Positions 36,290-49,200 of a stretch of 64,000 nt of DNA are shown here, piece after piece. The stretch covers positions 16,407,307 to 16,471,306 of the forward strand of contig CM072151.1 in the NCBI GenBank assembly GCA_036850595.1, read 5' to 3'. The first letter of the stretch is position 1; each line of letters opens with the position of its first letter. The notes below the pieces were generated by a model. It ran no database searches. It saw only the letters and a program-made list of their open reading frames with translations, and was not told the DNA's origin. The DNA comes from Rhyacichthys aspro. Its lineage: Eukaryota > Chordata > Actinopteri > Gobiiformes > Rhyacichthyidae. Position numbers and translations under genes: made by a program.

Positions 36290-36480
36290 GTTGAGTCCAT
36301 TTAAATACAGTTTAAGTGCTTCTTGCTGGACTTGAATGGGTCCAGGGCAGTTTTAGTTCGATTTTAACAAGCTTTATGGTGTTTAAGTTGGTCTTTGAAA
36401 GGTTTTCATTGATTTTAGTTGCACTTTAACAGGTACTAAATTGTTTCTATAAGACATGAATAGATTTTAACCTGTTTTAG
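36290..36480 (-). repeat. Eroded 21-bp minisatellite relic
   Basis: Repeating words such as CAGTTTTAGTTCGATTTTAAC and GGTTTTCATTGATTTTAGTT recur about every 20 bases, in the orientation of the units at 4927-5075. No terminal repeats remain. Confidence 0.35.
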
Positions 36481-39480
36481 CTAGACTGTAATTGCCTCAA
36501 GAAGTTGTAGTTGGCTTTTATTTGGACAAATTAAATTGGACTAGGATCAAAATGGACAAAATGGATCAGGTAATCATTTCTAATTTCAGTCTGAAAACTA
36601 AAACTTCTGAGGGTTTCTGAGGACCACTCACTGGATCAGTTTTACTTGTCTCTAAATCTGACACACATTTTTTCCATTAGGAGAAGGCTGTGTGTTTTCT
36701 CATTGAATTTTTGAGGTACAAAAATGTTCAGAATTTTTTTTTTTTTCCAGTTTCACAATGACTTTGCTTTCTAAACACATTTGCGGCACATCATCCATCA
36801 TGCTGTTGTTACCAAACAGCTCGAGGCACGCCGCAACAGCAAAGCAAAGAATGAGAATATACAACTAAACAGCCCCGGGTGGAATGTCTTATTGAGCTTT
36901 TAGACTCACTGAGGTTTTTATGTTTGGTTATCCCTTTCCTGTGACTCACACTAAAACAACAAATATTCCCCTCAATTGACCAATTCTGAAGCACAGGACA
37001 TAAACCAAATCAAAGCCCGAGGAGCCGAGTGCTTACTCTCGGTGTGTTCTGTTCACATGTGACGACCGGACGGTGCTCTGTTCATCGTCAGCGTTACTCA
37101 GAGCTGCAGCTGAAGCAGGTCCCGCTGTAATATATGCAGAGTTTATTTGACTACAAGTGCAGCTCATTGTGTTAACGTTCTTAGCGCCGCACTTTACATC
37201 AAACCGCTAATTATGATGTGTGATCCCTCCAAGTGAACGTGTCACCGTAGATAAATGCATGAGTTATTCTTCAACATTTGATGTCCGACAGCGGCTGCCA
37301 GAGGGTCTGATGTGTTTGGAGGAGAGTGTCACAGCTTTGGACGTGTACTGCTCTTGTGGGAGGCAAATGCTGACAAAGCAAGAGAGAGAGAAGAAACACG
37401 AGTCGACACGAAGAGGCAATCGCTCGTGCATTAGATGAGTGGATGTTCATAACTTCCAAAGCTCTCACATAGATGGGAAAGCATTCGGAGAGTCTGGACA
37501 TTTTCAAACGGCTCTTGAGTAATTAAACAAGAAAATGCAGTTTTAAAGTGAACCTGGCAGGAAATAATATTTCTCAATAGATATTTTCTATTCTGACTGA
37601 ATCATGTTTGCTGTAAAAAATGTTTTGGGAAGTGAAAAAATGTAATTCTATGCTGTATAAAAAGTAAGGAGCATTACTGCAGAGAAGCTACTTCAATACA
37701 TTTGCCTTATTATGGTTAAAAACAGCACTATGTGTGTGTCTACATGAGCTTCCATATTTTTGTCAATGTACACTGTAAAAAATGACTCAAAAAGTCAAAA
37801 AATTGGAAATATGGAAAAATTACAAAAGACATAATTGTATCTACACATTGCAAGTGAAACATTTTCTGTAATTTATGGCACAATCCTAATGAAAAAAACA
37901 TTTACAGAAACAACACACATTATGTATATTATGTAATATACAACACTGTGTAGCTAAAAATAAAGTTCAAAACTGTTTTTCTGATTAAAGGTAAATCAGT
38001 GTATTTACCACAGTGACAAATTATCTCCACTTTTACTCATATTTGACAGTATTTAACTGTAAATATAAACAGTTTAGACTCCAGTTAAAGTTAAAATACT
38101 ACCATTAAAGTACAAAACTTTATTTAAGCTTAGAACAGTAATACTGAATGGAAATGAATGAGGTATGCACAGTTTTATGGTGTGCCTCTCAGCCAATCAG
38201 GGAAGAGTACTCCCCAGACCAATGTATACATTTAAAATGGTTTTCTGTCAATCTGAAATACAACAGAAAACTGTGAAACATAACAGTGGATTATTTGTAC
38301 ATTTTGCATAAACACACAACCAACCAGTCTTGAGAGCTAGTTCTGTAGTCATATTTAGTTAGTTATGTTGCTGAAGGCTAAAACATTTATCACTAAAGCT
38401 GATGCCTATTGATTTATTGACAAGATGAAATGGAGCCGTCAGTTACTTTTGACTGATCATTTTTCTAACCCGTTTAACCAAAATCAGAAACAGGAAGTGG
38501 TCTAATGTCTGCGTCCTTGGGGTTCCCACGGCGACAAGTCCCATGGAGGAGGTTGTGACCTTGCCACCTTTCACCTCTGACTAACATTTTACCCAGAAGG
38601 CAGTCAGACTTTTATTGCTTCGCCGAATATGAAATAAAATCGAAAGCATAAGCAGAGTATTAAACAGAGCTAACTGTTTGGTAGCGCTGGACGATCTGGC
38701 GCACATCCAAGGATACTTTGTGGGTTGAAAGATTTTTAATTGAACGCAGCTTTTGTCTGATCTCACAAAGCTCCCACTGTCCTGTCTCGGCGCACCCATC
38801 TTCAGAAGTCCAGTCTGTCTATGAAGCCAGAGGGCAGCGGCTAATGGCAGGATAATGTGTGGATTGTTATGGTTGGGGGTGTTGGACTCACAGCCAGAGG
38901 CCCAAGCCAGTATGAATGCCATTCTCATTGGGGACTTACTGTCTGATGAGGGAACACAAATGACAGCTTTGTGAAGAGAGGACCAATATTTCCCCGTCAT
39001 ACCTAAGGATTTTTATTTTGTCAAGTGAACTGAATGCCCTCTGCTCTAGGTTGTACCGTTATGTAATTCACTCATCCGCCTCTGAATAAAAAGACTCTTG
39101 AAACGTCTATATAGGTTATTTACTTGAAGAATTACTGTAGTATTATTATATGGGATAAACTGTCATCACCAAGAAATAAGTGTAATAGTCACACAGTTGT
39201 TGCTAGCTAGTGATGTTAACTAATAAAAATGTGTGGTGGCTCAGAACCCTGTGTTTTGTTACCTTGACTGGAAGCTCTTGACTTGTGGTGTGTCCAGATT
39301 TCTGCTATGGCTGTGTGGTTCTGTGTGTGGACAGTAGCATAAGGTTGCTGGTGTGGCTTCTTTGCCTTTCCTGTATGTAACTCCAATGGGCAGCCTTTGA
39401 GCCCTTGGACAAATCTGTTGACTTGTTTTGCACTGGTTTTGGTCCGGCAGACATGTGGAGCTTTTAGGAGTACAGCCATG
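36481..39480. other. Non-coding stretch
   Basis: T run at about 36737-36749. The segment 37020-37500 is GC-richer and unique. The CACTGTAAAAAATG at 37770 resembles the start of a common fish repeat but no end was found. The 139-codon minus frame at 38581-39000 has no motif and ends in AT-rich sequence. Confidence 0.35.
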
Positions 39481-39484
39481 TGAC

Positions 39485-39524
39485 ATAATGTAACATAACA
39501 TAAAATAACATAACATACTCTAGG
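39485..39524. repeat. (ATAAC)n-like simple repeat
   Basis: Pentanucleotide words TAACA, ATAAC and AAAATAACATA repeated for about 40 bases. Confidence 0.7.
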
Positions 39525-39570
39525 TAACTGTATGTAACTTAACATACTATCCAAAAGGTAGTATATAGAG

Positions 39571-40001
39571 CAGTGGTGGGCAAACTAAGGCCCGAGGGCC
39601 ACATACGGCCCGTTGAGCTGTGTAATGTGGCCCGCCAAGCATTTATAAATAATTATTATTTAAAGACAGCATATATTTCTTACTTTTACTTTAATTCCCT
39701 GTACTTTTGCATCATATCTACACACAGATGATATTTCTTCACATTTGCCATTATAGTGACCTTAACAATGAATGGAAGTTTTTAGTATGGAGTGGACAGA
39801 GATATTTTTCCAGTCAGTACTTTGTGTCTTATTTTCCAAGAAACTTTGCAGTTTTCAAAGAATATAATATCAGCCGCCACTTTTCCAACAAACACAGCTT
39901 TCAGATGTAATTTATAATGGTTTATACTTCACTGGTCCGGGTAATCTGTCAGATTTTAAAACCCAATGCGGCCCTAGAGCCCAAAAGTTTGCCCACCCCT
40001 G
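39571..40001. mobile_element. hAT-type non-autonomous element, 431 bp
   Basis: The left end CAGTGGTGGGCAAACTAAGG and the right end, read inward CAGGGGTGGGCAAACTTTTG, are good inverted repeats with GGCCC-rich shoulders. They are bounded by a perfect 8-bp target duplication ATATAGAG (39563-39570 and 40002-40009). The interior is AT-rich with no transposase. The ends differ from the TGTCAAACTCA family, so this is a separate hAT family. Confidence 0.85.
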
Positions 40002-40009
40002 ATATAGAG

Positions 40010-42098
40010 TGTCCTGGGACGACGTGACACAGTTAAACACTTGGTTATGTATGTAACCAGAGCCTATGGCAGAGTACCCCACACTGGCCACATAGGCATT
40101 GGTGGAACACATTGGTTTGGTCTACCTATAGAACCTAGTGTTGAACTTATATAGTTAATCAGAGCAGACAAGCAAGTGGTCACTGAGACTGAATTGTTGG
40201 CTTGAGGGGAATAAAAAACAGATGGACTGCTAGAAATATGCTTATAAAAATAGAAAATGAAACAGTAATGTATGTTGTGATGTTTTTGGATGAGAACCAA
40301 TCTTTCTGGTTGTTCATGTCCTTTCATATCAAAACTGCAAGATAGAATCAAGCGTGACATGACGTTAGCATTTTGTCTCATGATTTGTATCCAGCCGGTC
40401 ATAAAGAATATCACATTAATCAGAGAACACCACCACAAACTGAACAGTATGAAGACCATGTGAAAATGTACCACGAGTTGTATTTTCAAATGGGCTTCTT
40501 ACCGTTCCCATTTAGCCCACCAACCTGCCGCCTCAACTTTGCGCACATTAACACATTAAGTGCACATTAACCAACACTTAATACCTCTTCCTGCACATCA
40601 CTCATAAGGAAGGGTCAGGAGAAGAGTGTGGGATCGCAGTTCAGAGGAGTGCTGAGTAAGTGGTTTCCCTTACACCCTGAAGCTGTACCTCCCCTTGTTT
40701 AACTTCCTATCACACACACACACACAGCTGACTGACCAAAACACAGTGTAATCCACAGGCTTAAAGATCTAAGGCTTTTCACTTTGGGGCTAGCAAAGGC
40801 AGTTCTTCAAAGCATACAGTCATAGATGTGTGTGTGAGAGAGAACTTGAGGTGTTGACGTCCCATCTGAAGGCCTGAATTAACACAGTGACCAGCAGCCA
40901 CAAGTCATGACTTCACCTCTTCGCAACCTGTTATAAGTTCTTGGACGGGGAACTGTTTTGGGGCCTGCAGGTGGGAATTACTCACCCTAGATGAAGAAAA
41001 AAAATCACATCTGATTCTTTTAAAAATATTTTGCCAAGCTGTAACTCTGCAAGAAAAAGGGACACGAGGGGAAAAGGGAAGAGAAAAAAGATACAAGTGG
41101 AATGAACTGGACTTCCCCTAAATCCCTGCACAAAGCCATGACACCATGTGATTTTTTCCACTTTTATAACACAGCCTGACTCACTGCGTAACGCATTCAT
41201 GGCACCTTTTGCCGCGTCCCATGGTACACATTAACTTATAATGCTAAATCACATTACCAAAGCTATGTCTACACTGGGTTTCTAAACGCTTCACTGTGAC
41301 TCTAGGACCCTGCTGGTCATGGGTTATTATTTTGCATAGCTCTTTTTTCTCTACGGTTGAATATTAAGTAAGCTGCCCTCACAACAGAGCAGCTATTCTT
41401 TTTCTAAATAGTTTGGAGTGACCTGCACATGACCAGAAAGGTAATCATCACAGAAAATAAACAGCATTACTTGTGTGTGTAATAGATTTGATTTGTGGAG
41501 TGGATAGGTACTATCTTTATATTATTTTTTTACTTTTCTCTTGCTCGGGTTAAAAACGCTAAAGCAGACATTTTAGAGGTGGCAAAAAGGATGTATTTAA
41601 CAGAATCAACATATACTGGTAGATTACAAGTTATACTCAAATACAGTATTTTGGCTGCTGTGTTGTTCACCAGCAGCAGAAAAGCTATATTCGTTTGTGT
41701 TACCTTTCCTAATATATATTTGTGTAATGTCTATGTCTATTTGCGCCTATGGAAGCCCTGGAGGGACACACTGTTGTATATGAACAAACCAAATGAAAGC
41801 AGGTCTACCCATGAGTACACTTATAAAAATTTGAAACAAAATCAACTTTATGGGAGATTGCGTTCAAAAAGTAAAACAAATGCTCAGTTTGTCCTCTTTG
41901 ATGTGGAAGCACAGGTCCTAAAACATACGTAAAATATAACTGAGTAAAACTAAAGGTAAGTAATGTACTAAAGTAAAACTCTCAGTCCTCTATGTGATGA
42001 CATTTGGCGTAACACACAAGCCCACACTTAATATTCAAACAGTTATCCTTTCTAATGTACTAGACAGTTGAATATTGAGCAATTGTTCTTTACCCACT
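40010..42098. other. Non-coding stretch
   Basis: A palindromic GGTTATGTATGTAACC at about 40042 resembles the start of a fish repeat but cannot be extended. A short (CA)n lies at 40711-40726. Frames of 141 codons (minus, 40064-40489) and 145 codons (plus, 41495-41932) lack any recognisable motif. Confidence 0.35.
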
Positions 42099-42165
42099 CA
42101 CTAACAGCACACACATTCAGTCAGTTGCTATTTTCCAAAATCATCTTGTTTATTCAGAATTTGTT
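42099..42165 (+). repeat. Unclassified dispersed repeat D, copy 2
   Basis: CACTAACAGCACACACATTC then AAAATCATCTTGTTTATTCAG parallels 28969-29030 word for word; similarity fades afterwards. Confidence 0.6.
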
Positions 42166-43066
42166 TATCAATATATATACATTTATACTGATAAAATACT
42201 GGGACCTGTTTAACTTATGATGTATAAATGCAGCTCTTCTTTTTTATAATCTTTCTTTTACTTGATTTTGGCTTTTCTGCCACTACTGCAAGAAGACACT
42301 GTTGACATACATTCAGTTAAATTCTGCAAATTAACACAGCTCCAGTATTTACCAGTGAAAACATGGCCACGGCTCAGACCTCAGACATCCAGAAATTGTC
42401 AGTTTAAGCCAAAAAGGTTGTTTACTCTCATCGCTCGGAAATTGCATGTAAACACAGTTACAGCAAAACAGGAGAGGAATTCAGGAGGAAGACCCTTAAA
42501 AGTAAAAGTTATGTCTCCATTTTGTCCACTGACATTTTTATCTGCAGTGATAATATGCAAAAAGGCAGATATCCTAATGTGCAAATGTCAGAGATTGATG
42601 TGATTTTACTGAGAGAGTACACTGAGGGACATTGGGAAATAACAGAGGTTTTACTTTTGGTGAGTTTTGCAATAAAGATGGTGGGGTAAAGTGAAAAACA
42701 GATGTGGTTGAATTGATAAAGCAACAATAAGAAGGAGAAGTCTCACAAGAGGAGGTCGGCCAGGAGGAGAATGGTGGATATAACATTTCTCTGTGGTGAC
42801 TGTGATTTGGAGAGACAGAAGGAAAACGACTGGATATTAATAGTAAGTATTATTTGTAAGGAATGCTGAGTTGGGATTTTTCAGCTTTGTTAAACAGCTA
42901 CCATTGAGTTTGTAATCTCTGCATCCGAGCATTATGCATGTGATAAAGATTTCTTTTTGCTTTTTACATGTGTAATAATATATAGAAAGGTTGCACTTTA
43001 TTACATTCATGCCTTTTTAAAATCTTTTTGTTGAAAATAAAAACTACGGGGATCAGATGCTAACCC
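42166..43066. other. Non-coding stretch
   Basis: Overlapping frames of up to 113 codons (plus, 42262-42603) without motifs; no repeat recognised. Confidence 0.4.
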
Positions 43067-43796
43067 TAAAGCTCCACTACCTGATTTTCCTTTTGCCGTC
43101 CCCTTCTCAGATTCCACCACTATGTATTTTAGGACCTCAAAAAAAAAAAAAAATCCTACTCAAAATACTAATATGCTACACCAAACTGAGATTTAGAGTT
43201 TCAGCTTAGCTGCAACTTCAGCCTCAGCACAGGAATTATGTCCACCTGGTTAAACATTTTTGTGATTGAACTGACAATATTTATCTGTGTTTTACGTTGC
43301 CTCCCTTTTCTATGATGATGCTTTTCTTTTTGTAGCTGTTTACTTACTTTTATTTATTAGATGTTTAAATTCTTTTCTATTTTGTCTTAAAAAAATAATT
43401 TTTTTTCTTTACTAAAAAAATGTTTTTTTTTTTTCTGTTTTACTTTGTTTAAAGATATATTCAGCGCTAAAATTACACTTTATCTGCTGTTATTAAACTT
43501 CCTGGACCGCCATATGACAAGCTGGTGTCAACCAATAGGAGGGCTTCTTTTTTGACCATGTGACTTTGCGAGCATGTGAATGGCCAAGGTTTCTGTGCCT
43601 GAATAGAGGTTCTCATCTATTAAAATCCCTTAAAATAAACAGTAGATGGCATCATAAAGCCTGTTTTTCACAAATGATTGCTTTTATGAGATACTATTTG
43701 GGGTTTAAATCATTTTTCTTGACCAGAAGAAAAAAATATCAGTCTGACAAATGTGATAGTTTGTGATAGCTACAGAGAGTATTAAACAGAGCTTTG
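43067..43796 (+). repeat. Unclassified dispersed repeat A, copy 1 (fullest)
   Basis: It starts TAAAGCTCC. Internal words are shared with the copies at 45031 and 54372: CAGATTCCAC, TTTATCTGTGTTTTACG, TACACTTTATC, TATTAAACTTCCTGGA, CAATAGGAG, GAGCATGTGA and ATACTATTTGGGGTTTAAA. A possible inverse end, AGAGCTTTGA, lies at about 43787-43796. No coding remnant, poly(A) tail or pol III box is seen. It contains A and T runs at 43139-43153 and 43418-43436. Class unknown; perhaps a long non-autonomous DNA element. Confidence 0.65.
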
Positions 43797-45030
43797 ATTG
43801 AGTAGCTAATTAGTTAGCAGCACAGACCAACATCTAACACAGCTCATTTCTGGACTTGTTTTCATATGGAGCATAATTACAGACATACGTGATCCTTCTC
43901 TGGTCAGACGGACGTTCCAACATGGCCTGAAGAATATATGGAAAATACAGTGAGTCTATCCTGTTGTTAAAACTTAGCTAACACTGGTAGCTGTAGATGC
44001 TAATGTTAGCAGACTGTTCCAGAAGTAGGAAAAGTAGACTAGTACAAATGTGGGCTCAATTAAAGGTAGTCAACACAATTTAATGGACAAAAAGGTTAAG
44101 AAAAATAAAAAGACAGATGTAGAAAAATGTCAGAAATGAAAATAACTAAACTGAGAGCACACTGCAGTCTTTGGAGAGGCCAGACAGTGACGTTTGCCAG
44201 AATAGTAAGTGCAGCTACAGTTTACATATTATATTGACATGGTTAGCTTAGGGACTGGAGTGTTTGTTATATTTCGAACTGGGTCACAGAGCTTTTATTG
44301 GGCCATTTTGGATCCAGGAATCTGTCCAGAGTGGAAAATACCTGCGCAGACAAGTTTCTTCTCTTACTTCCCATATTTTTGACTGATTTAAAGCTGAAAG
44401 AGTTTACCTTCTATCAAGAAACGCAGATGCATCTCTGCTTTTGAAAACAACCCTGATGGATTTACCATGTCCTCGATGCCTTTTTGTCTGTCTCCAAAAC
44501 AGATTTCTCTTGCATTGTGTATTTTTCAATCAATATTTTTTTGAAACAGTATTCATCAGATGACAGAAAGAATGTGTCAATCCCTGGCTTGTGTATTAAT
44601 TATCGCACACTCTCACAGGAGTTCAGAATAACTGGTCCAAGCGGCACAGATTGCTGTCTGACAGAGGAGCGTCTCAGTGTCTGGGCCTTTTGGAAAAGCG
44701 CACGCCTCCCAGTACAGCCGTATAGATGCAGGTATGATATATGCACCAGAGTCTCCTGAGAGTGTGATGAATGGACAGTCTGGGACCAGAGGAACAGCTG
44801 GTGATTCTACAGCAGCAGGTCTGGACGGACCATAGGGCTGTATATTACTGGAATAACGACTGTGCAGCTGGGGTACATGCCATAGTTCTCTTTTCATTCA
44901 GAAGATAATAGGCAATCGGTTGTTTTTGGTTTAGGGGAAAAATACATTAATTTCATATTGGTTGGAGTGGTTATAGGAATTAAAAGTGAAATTATGTATG
45001 TATATGTATGTCCTCTTCTCTTAGGAAACT
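43797..45030. other. Non-coding stretch between two copies of repeat A
   Basis: Contains TTAGCTAAC and GCTAATGTTAGC words (43970-44010) but no recognised element. Overlapping frames of 91 and 94 codons on opposite strands at 44484-44897 have no motifs. Confidence 0.4.
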
Positions 45031-45350
45031 TAAAGCTCCTTTTTTGAGCTGTTTCTCTGTGTTAAAGACATATTCAGCACTGAAAATACACTTTATCAGC
45101 AGCTATTAAACTTCCTGAAACATCATATGACAATTCGGTGTAGACCAATGGGAGTGCTCCTTCTTTGAGCATGTGATTAGCCAAGATTTTCCATTCGTGA
45201 ATAAAGGTTCCCGTCTGTTAAAATCCCTTAAACAGTAAATGGCATCATAAAGCCTGTTTTTTTTCCACAAATGTTTGCTTTTACAATATACTATTTGGAG
45301 AAAAAAATATTAGATACAATCTTTTTAATGCCAACTTGCAAACAGAAAGA
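45031..45350 (+). repeat. Unclassified dispersed repeat A, copy 2 (internally deleted)
   Basis: It begins TTAAAGCTCC, then jumps within a T run directly to TTGAGCTGTTTCTCTGTG, which in copy 3 lies about 250 bp further in. It then follows copies 1 and 3 through AAACTTCCTGAAACATC and ATACTATTTGGAG to TTTTTAATGC. The jump at a shared T-rich word suggests deletion by slippage or microhomology. Confidence 0.65.
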
Positions 45351-45453
45351 CAAAAAAAATGTAAAGCAAGATACCTGATGTGTGTTGTAAAAGGGCAAGA
45401 ACTCTAAACTCCATATGTTGTGTCGTCTAAAAATAAATATTATAATAACATTT

Positions 45454-45888
45454 TTAAAGTAACACTGCATACGCCAGGACATACGCCATCCAAAGGCTGC
45501 TAGTGTTACTGCACAGTCTCACCCTTTAGAAACATTTTGCTTTCGTCTTTTAGTCTTTTCTTTGCATTTTTCGTATGTGTGGTGTATGTGGACTGAATGT
45601 TGTTTATAGCCAAACACAGGTGCTCACTTTACCATGAAGGGGTCATTTATTACTTTCTAAGATTTCTTAAGAGTTTGAAAGGTTACAGTCTTGTAATACA
45701 AACCTGAAGAGAGGAAAGACAAATGAATCTGTCGTAGTAAGGCGAGTCTCCACTCACCTCAACATATATAATGTAGTTTCTCAGCAGCCCAGTGCTGATT
45801 CTGAAAAAGGAGGACTATTGGGCCTGTTTAATCTCACGGAAACTTCAAAATTACTTATATGTTTTAAAGTTATGTAATGTTGCTTTAA
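45454..45888. mobile_element. TTAA-ended inverted-repeat element, 435 bp
   Basis: The left end TTAAAGTAACACTGCATA and the right end, read inward TTAAAGCAACATTACATA, agree at 15 of 18 positions. No transposase frame. The TTAA at each end may be the target site, as in TTAA-specific transposons, or part of the repeat. Confidence 0.55.
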
Positions 45889-46096
45889 TTTATCAGGAAA
45901 TGTCATTTTGATGTATTCATGTGTGATAGTAGCAGCTTAAAATTCATTCTGCTGACTGCAAAAAGTCTGATTTAGCCACAGGTGTATTTCATATTGAACA
46001 TGAGTCAAACATGCAACAGTGTTTATTTTAGCTTGTCTTTCAAGGGTTATCTACAGCACTACATCTGGGAAATGTAGTTTAGTTGACTCTCAAATG

Positions 46097-46273
46097 CATT
46101 CACTTTATCACTGGACGCATGAGAATGTTCCCATATGTTGCTGTATTACATGGTTTCTATGGATTCACAACATGATTGGTGTGTTGCTGTGATGTCACCC
46201 GATCTGAGAGATGAAATGTTAGCCACCATTACAGAGAATATGGTAATATGGGAACACCGGCGTTAAGTGAATG
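46097..46273. mobile_element. Inverted-repeat (MITE-like) element, 177 bp
   Basis: The left end is CATTCACTTTATCACTGGAC followed by GTTCCCATATG. The right end, read inward, is CATTCACTTAACGCCGGTGT followed by TCCCATATTACC. The interior is non-coding. A target duplication is not evident. Confidence 0.5.
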
Positions 46274-49200
46274 TCCTTAAATGGATCGACGTGGAAGCTG
46301 GTTATCGTCAGCCAGATTTACAAGGATTTAACCCCTCGGGTCTGGAACAGTTAAGTGCATCTCACAGAAAAGATCAAGTAAGGGCTGGGTGTAATATTGT
46401 TGGACACAGTGGTCTCAAAGTGGCAGGGTAGAGTTACCATCCTTTTTCAACAAACCTGTCTACACCCAAAAGAAACACCATGTGCCCAGAGTTTTTCACA
46501 TGACTGAGAAAGAAATGTGCACAAAGACTCTTTTGGATGCTTTCTTCACATGTGTACCTAACTCCAACAATTATGTCACACAAAGACACTATTATACTTG
46601 TATTGCATTACATTATCTATTTACAAACAAAATGAGCGACCTCTGGCCCAGAAAGATAATTCTTAGGGTAAGAAAAAAAGGGACAGCGTGATATTTATAT
46701 TGCACACTCTGGATGACCTGGCTCGCCTGTTACATAGAGCCATCTGGGAGGGCTTCCACAGACAGCATTTATCAAGGACTTGTACTTTAGATGAAAACTG
46801 ATGGAGAATTTTAGTCTTCCCTTTACTTATGGTCTAAATGTCAGCTCAGTTGTCAGCTCCTTTCCTCTACGTCAAACGCCGCACAGATAACTCGGCTCCA
46901 AGTCTAAGCGCTATCGGGTAAACACCATTCCTTTGATATTACAAATATATGCAATTAATGACTTGTATATTCAGTACTACACTGTGTTGCGTATCCACTT
47001 ATCTCCAAGTCTCATATTCATAGTCAATAAACTCCTGCCTAAGACATCCAGAAAGTCTCCAGCCTGTCTTTCTTGTGAGACTCCTCTCAGCTCCAAGGGC
47101 AGCTCAAATATTCCCTAACATGATAAACCACCTATCAGCAACGGCATGTTATTAACATTACTAACGTCAAAATATCATCCTCAAACCTATAACAAGCTCA
47201 TACTGCCACAATGTTGATCTGAACATGCAGTGGATTGAGAGAAATGGCCTGGAGCAGTACAAGATGGATTTTGGTGAGTTTGTGAACTTGTGAGAATCTA
47301 AAAAAAATAACTAAACTTTATTTCTTCTTGTACAGTATTCATTCTATTTCTACCACTTGTTATGAGGCCAGAGCTGGACTAACAACGAACCCACAATCTT
47401 CTTTCTATTAATCATGCTATTATATGCCAATAACCATCGCATTAGCTGCAATATAAAGAACTAGGGGTGTCCTAACTCAGACTAGACTGCTCTTTCTTTT
47501 GTGGCCTGTGCTTATAGGTATAAAAGTCAGTTTAAAAATGAACTTTGCTTCATGCTTCTTCATGAATACATTTATATCTCCCACCAGTCCCACTTACCCA
47601 GCCTAAACGACAAGCATGTAAGTCATTTAATGTCTCTGGATGCTATTCAAATGAGTGAATTTGTGCAGAGTCCATTCATAATTGTGATTTTAAATGCTGA
47701 GTCTAGTGTCAAGTCATTCCTCATTTTTACCACAAGTCACCATCTGGTATATCTATAGAAAAATCAAAACATTTCCTATTTCAAGTGTAAAGTACATTAA
47801 ATTCAGACTCCGACCTTGAATATTTACAAGTTCCATAACGTATTGAGACATATGGTTGAGTGTAAATCATGTGAATGGAAGTCTTTAATGGGATTTGTGT
47901 GTGTTGTCAGGCAGGCTGGTGCGGAGTGGCGCAGTGTGGCGGTTGGCCGGGGGCTTCTCTGTGAGTGTGCTGCCTACAGGAAGTTCCCACTGCTCTGGCT
48001 ATCGGGGCGGAAAATGAGTGTTTGTCATCCACTTTAGTCACAACTCAAGCACACAGACACACATATGCACAAGGTATGGATCAGTGCTCCACACATGCCT
48101 TTTCCCACAGAAGCAGCAGACGGACCGGGATCTAACCGCTTAATTGAGCCTGAACCATTGGGTTGATCTTGTTGAAAGTTAAGGGAAGTTTTCAGGAAAG
48201 AGCCGTTCTTGGTTTTGTCAGGTCTGTCATGCTGAGCTGTTACTGAGGGTTCAATAGGTTTTTTTTTCACTGGTGGAGATTTCGGTCTTGATTGCAAACG
48301 TAAAAAGCCAAAAAAGGATCATGAGAAGGTGATACAGGGGGAAAAATAATGGGTTTTGAGAGCGTGAAGCCAAGAGAGAGAGTGTTTGTGTGTACTGTAT
48401 GTAGGTTACAGTGAGAGCGTTTGACCTCATTTCGGCTGAGATTAAAGAGGTGACAAATGGGAGGTGTCTTGGCTCTAGAAATGTTTATGGAAAAGATTTT
48501 GACTTAGAAAATCAGTACACTACAAACTGATAGGGCAGAGCTTGATGAATGTTATATCCTCTGTTAACACTGAAGAAAAAAAAAAAACCTCAAGACCTTG
48601 GCAGAAAAAGTCAAGTGCCCCCCCTGAATATATATGAACTATTACTATGACAAAAATCTGACCCAGGACGTTTTCCACAATGACCACAATGTAAAAAGAT
48701 CCTGGTCACATGACACCCTTAAAATCCAAACAAATTACAAACTGCATATTTTCAGTTTTTTTTTTCTTTCATGTAATGTTAAGCCCTTGAGTCAGAGTAG
48801 GAAGTTAGAGTGCATGGATGGCAGGTAAAACACAAAGGCTAAGGTGAGCATGCTCAGTGTGTTGCAGAACTTAGATACTTCTGTTATCAGTGCACTACAC
48901 CAAATGTGTGTTAGCTCTTTATAAGCACCAATACACTTCACTAAGTTTGAGTAGTGCAATGGGTGTTTCCCAGTTGCCAGGATCCTTCCTTCGGAGGCAG
49001 CTTCTCCAGAGTCAGTCCCGAAGCCAAGGCTAGAGTCCTGCTAACTCCACATGAATGTCTTTTAGAACAAGCTTTCAAGTGGCTTAGCTCAATCATCAAA
49101 AACCCAGCATTCAGTTTTGATTATCTCTAACTCCGAAGCTTTGTCTGGTTTTAGTAAGTGTTTGATACTGATCTGTGGCTCATTCAAAGGAAAAAAAACA

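Noticed and set aside
38581..39000. 139-codon minus-strand frame as a gene
   Set aside because: No domain recognised, residue mix like random translation, and the length is within expectation for chance frames in 64 kb.
40042..40057. GGTTATGTATGTAACC palindrome as a transposon end
   Set aside because: It resembles a known fish repeat start but nothing further matches and no partner end is seen.
41495..41932. 145-codon plus-strand frame as a gene
   Set aside because: AT-rich composition, no domain, no coding-type codon bias, and hydrophobic-looking start explained by T-rich sequence.
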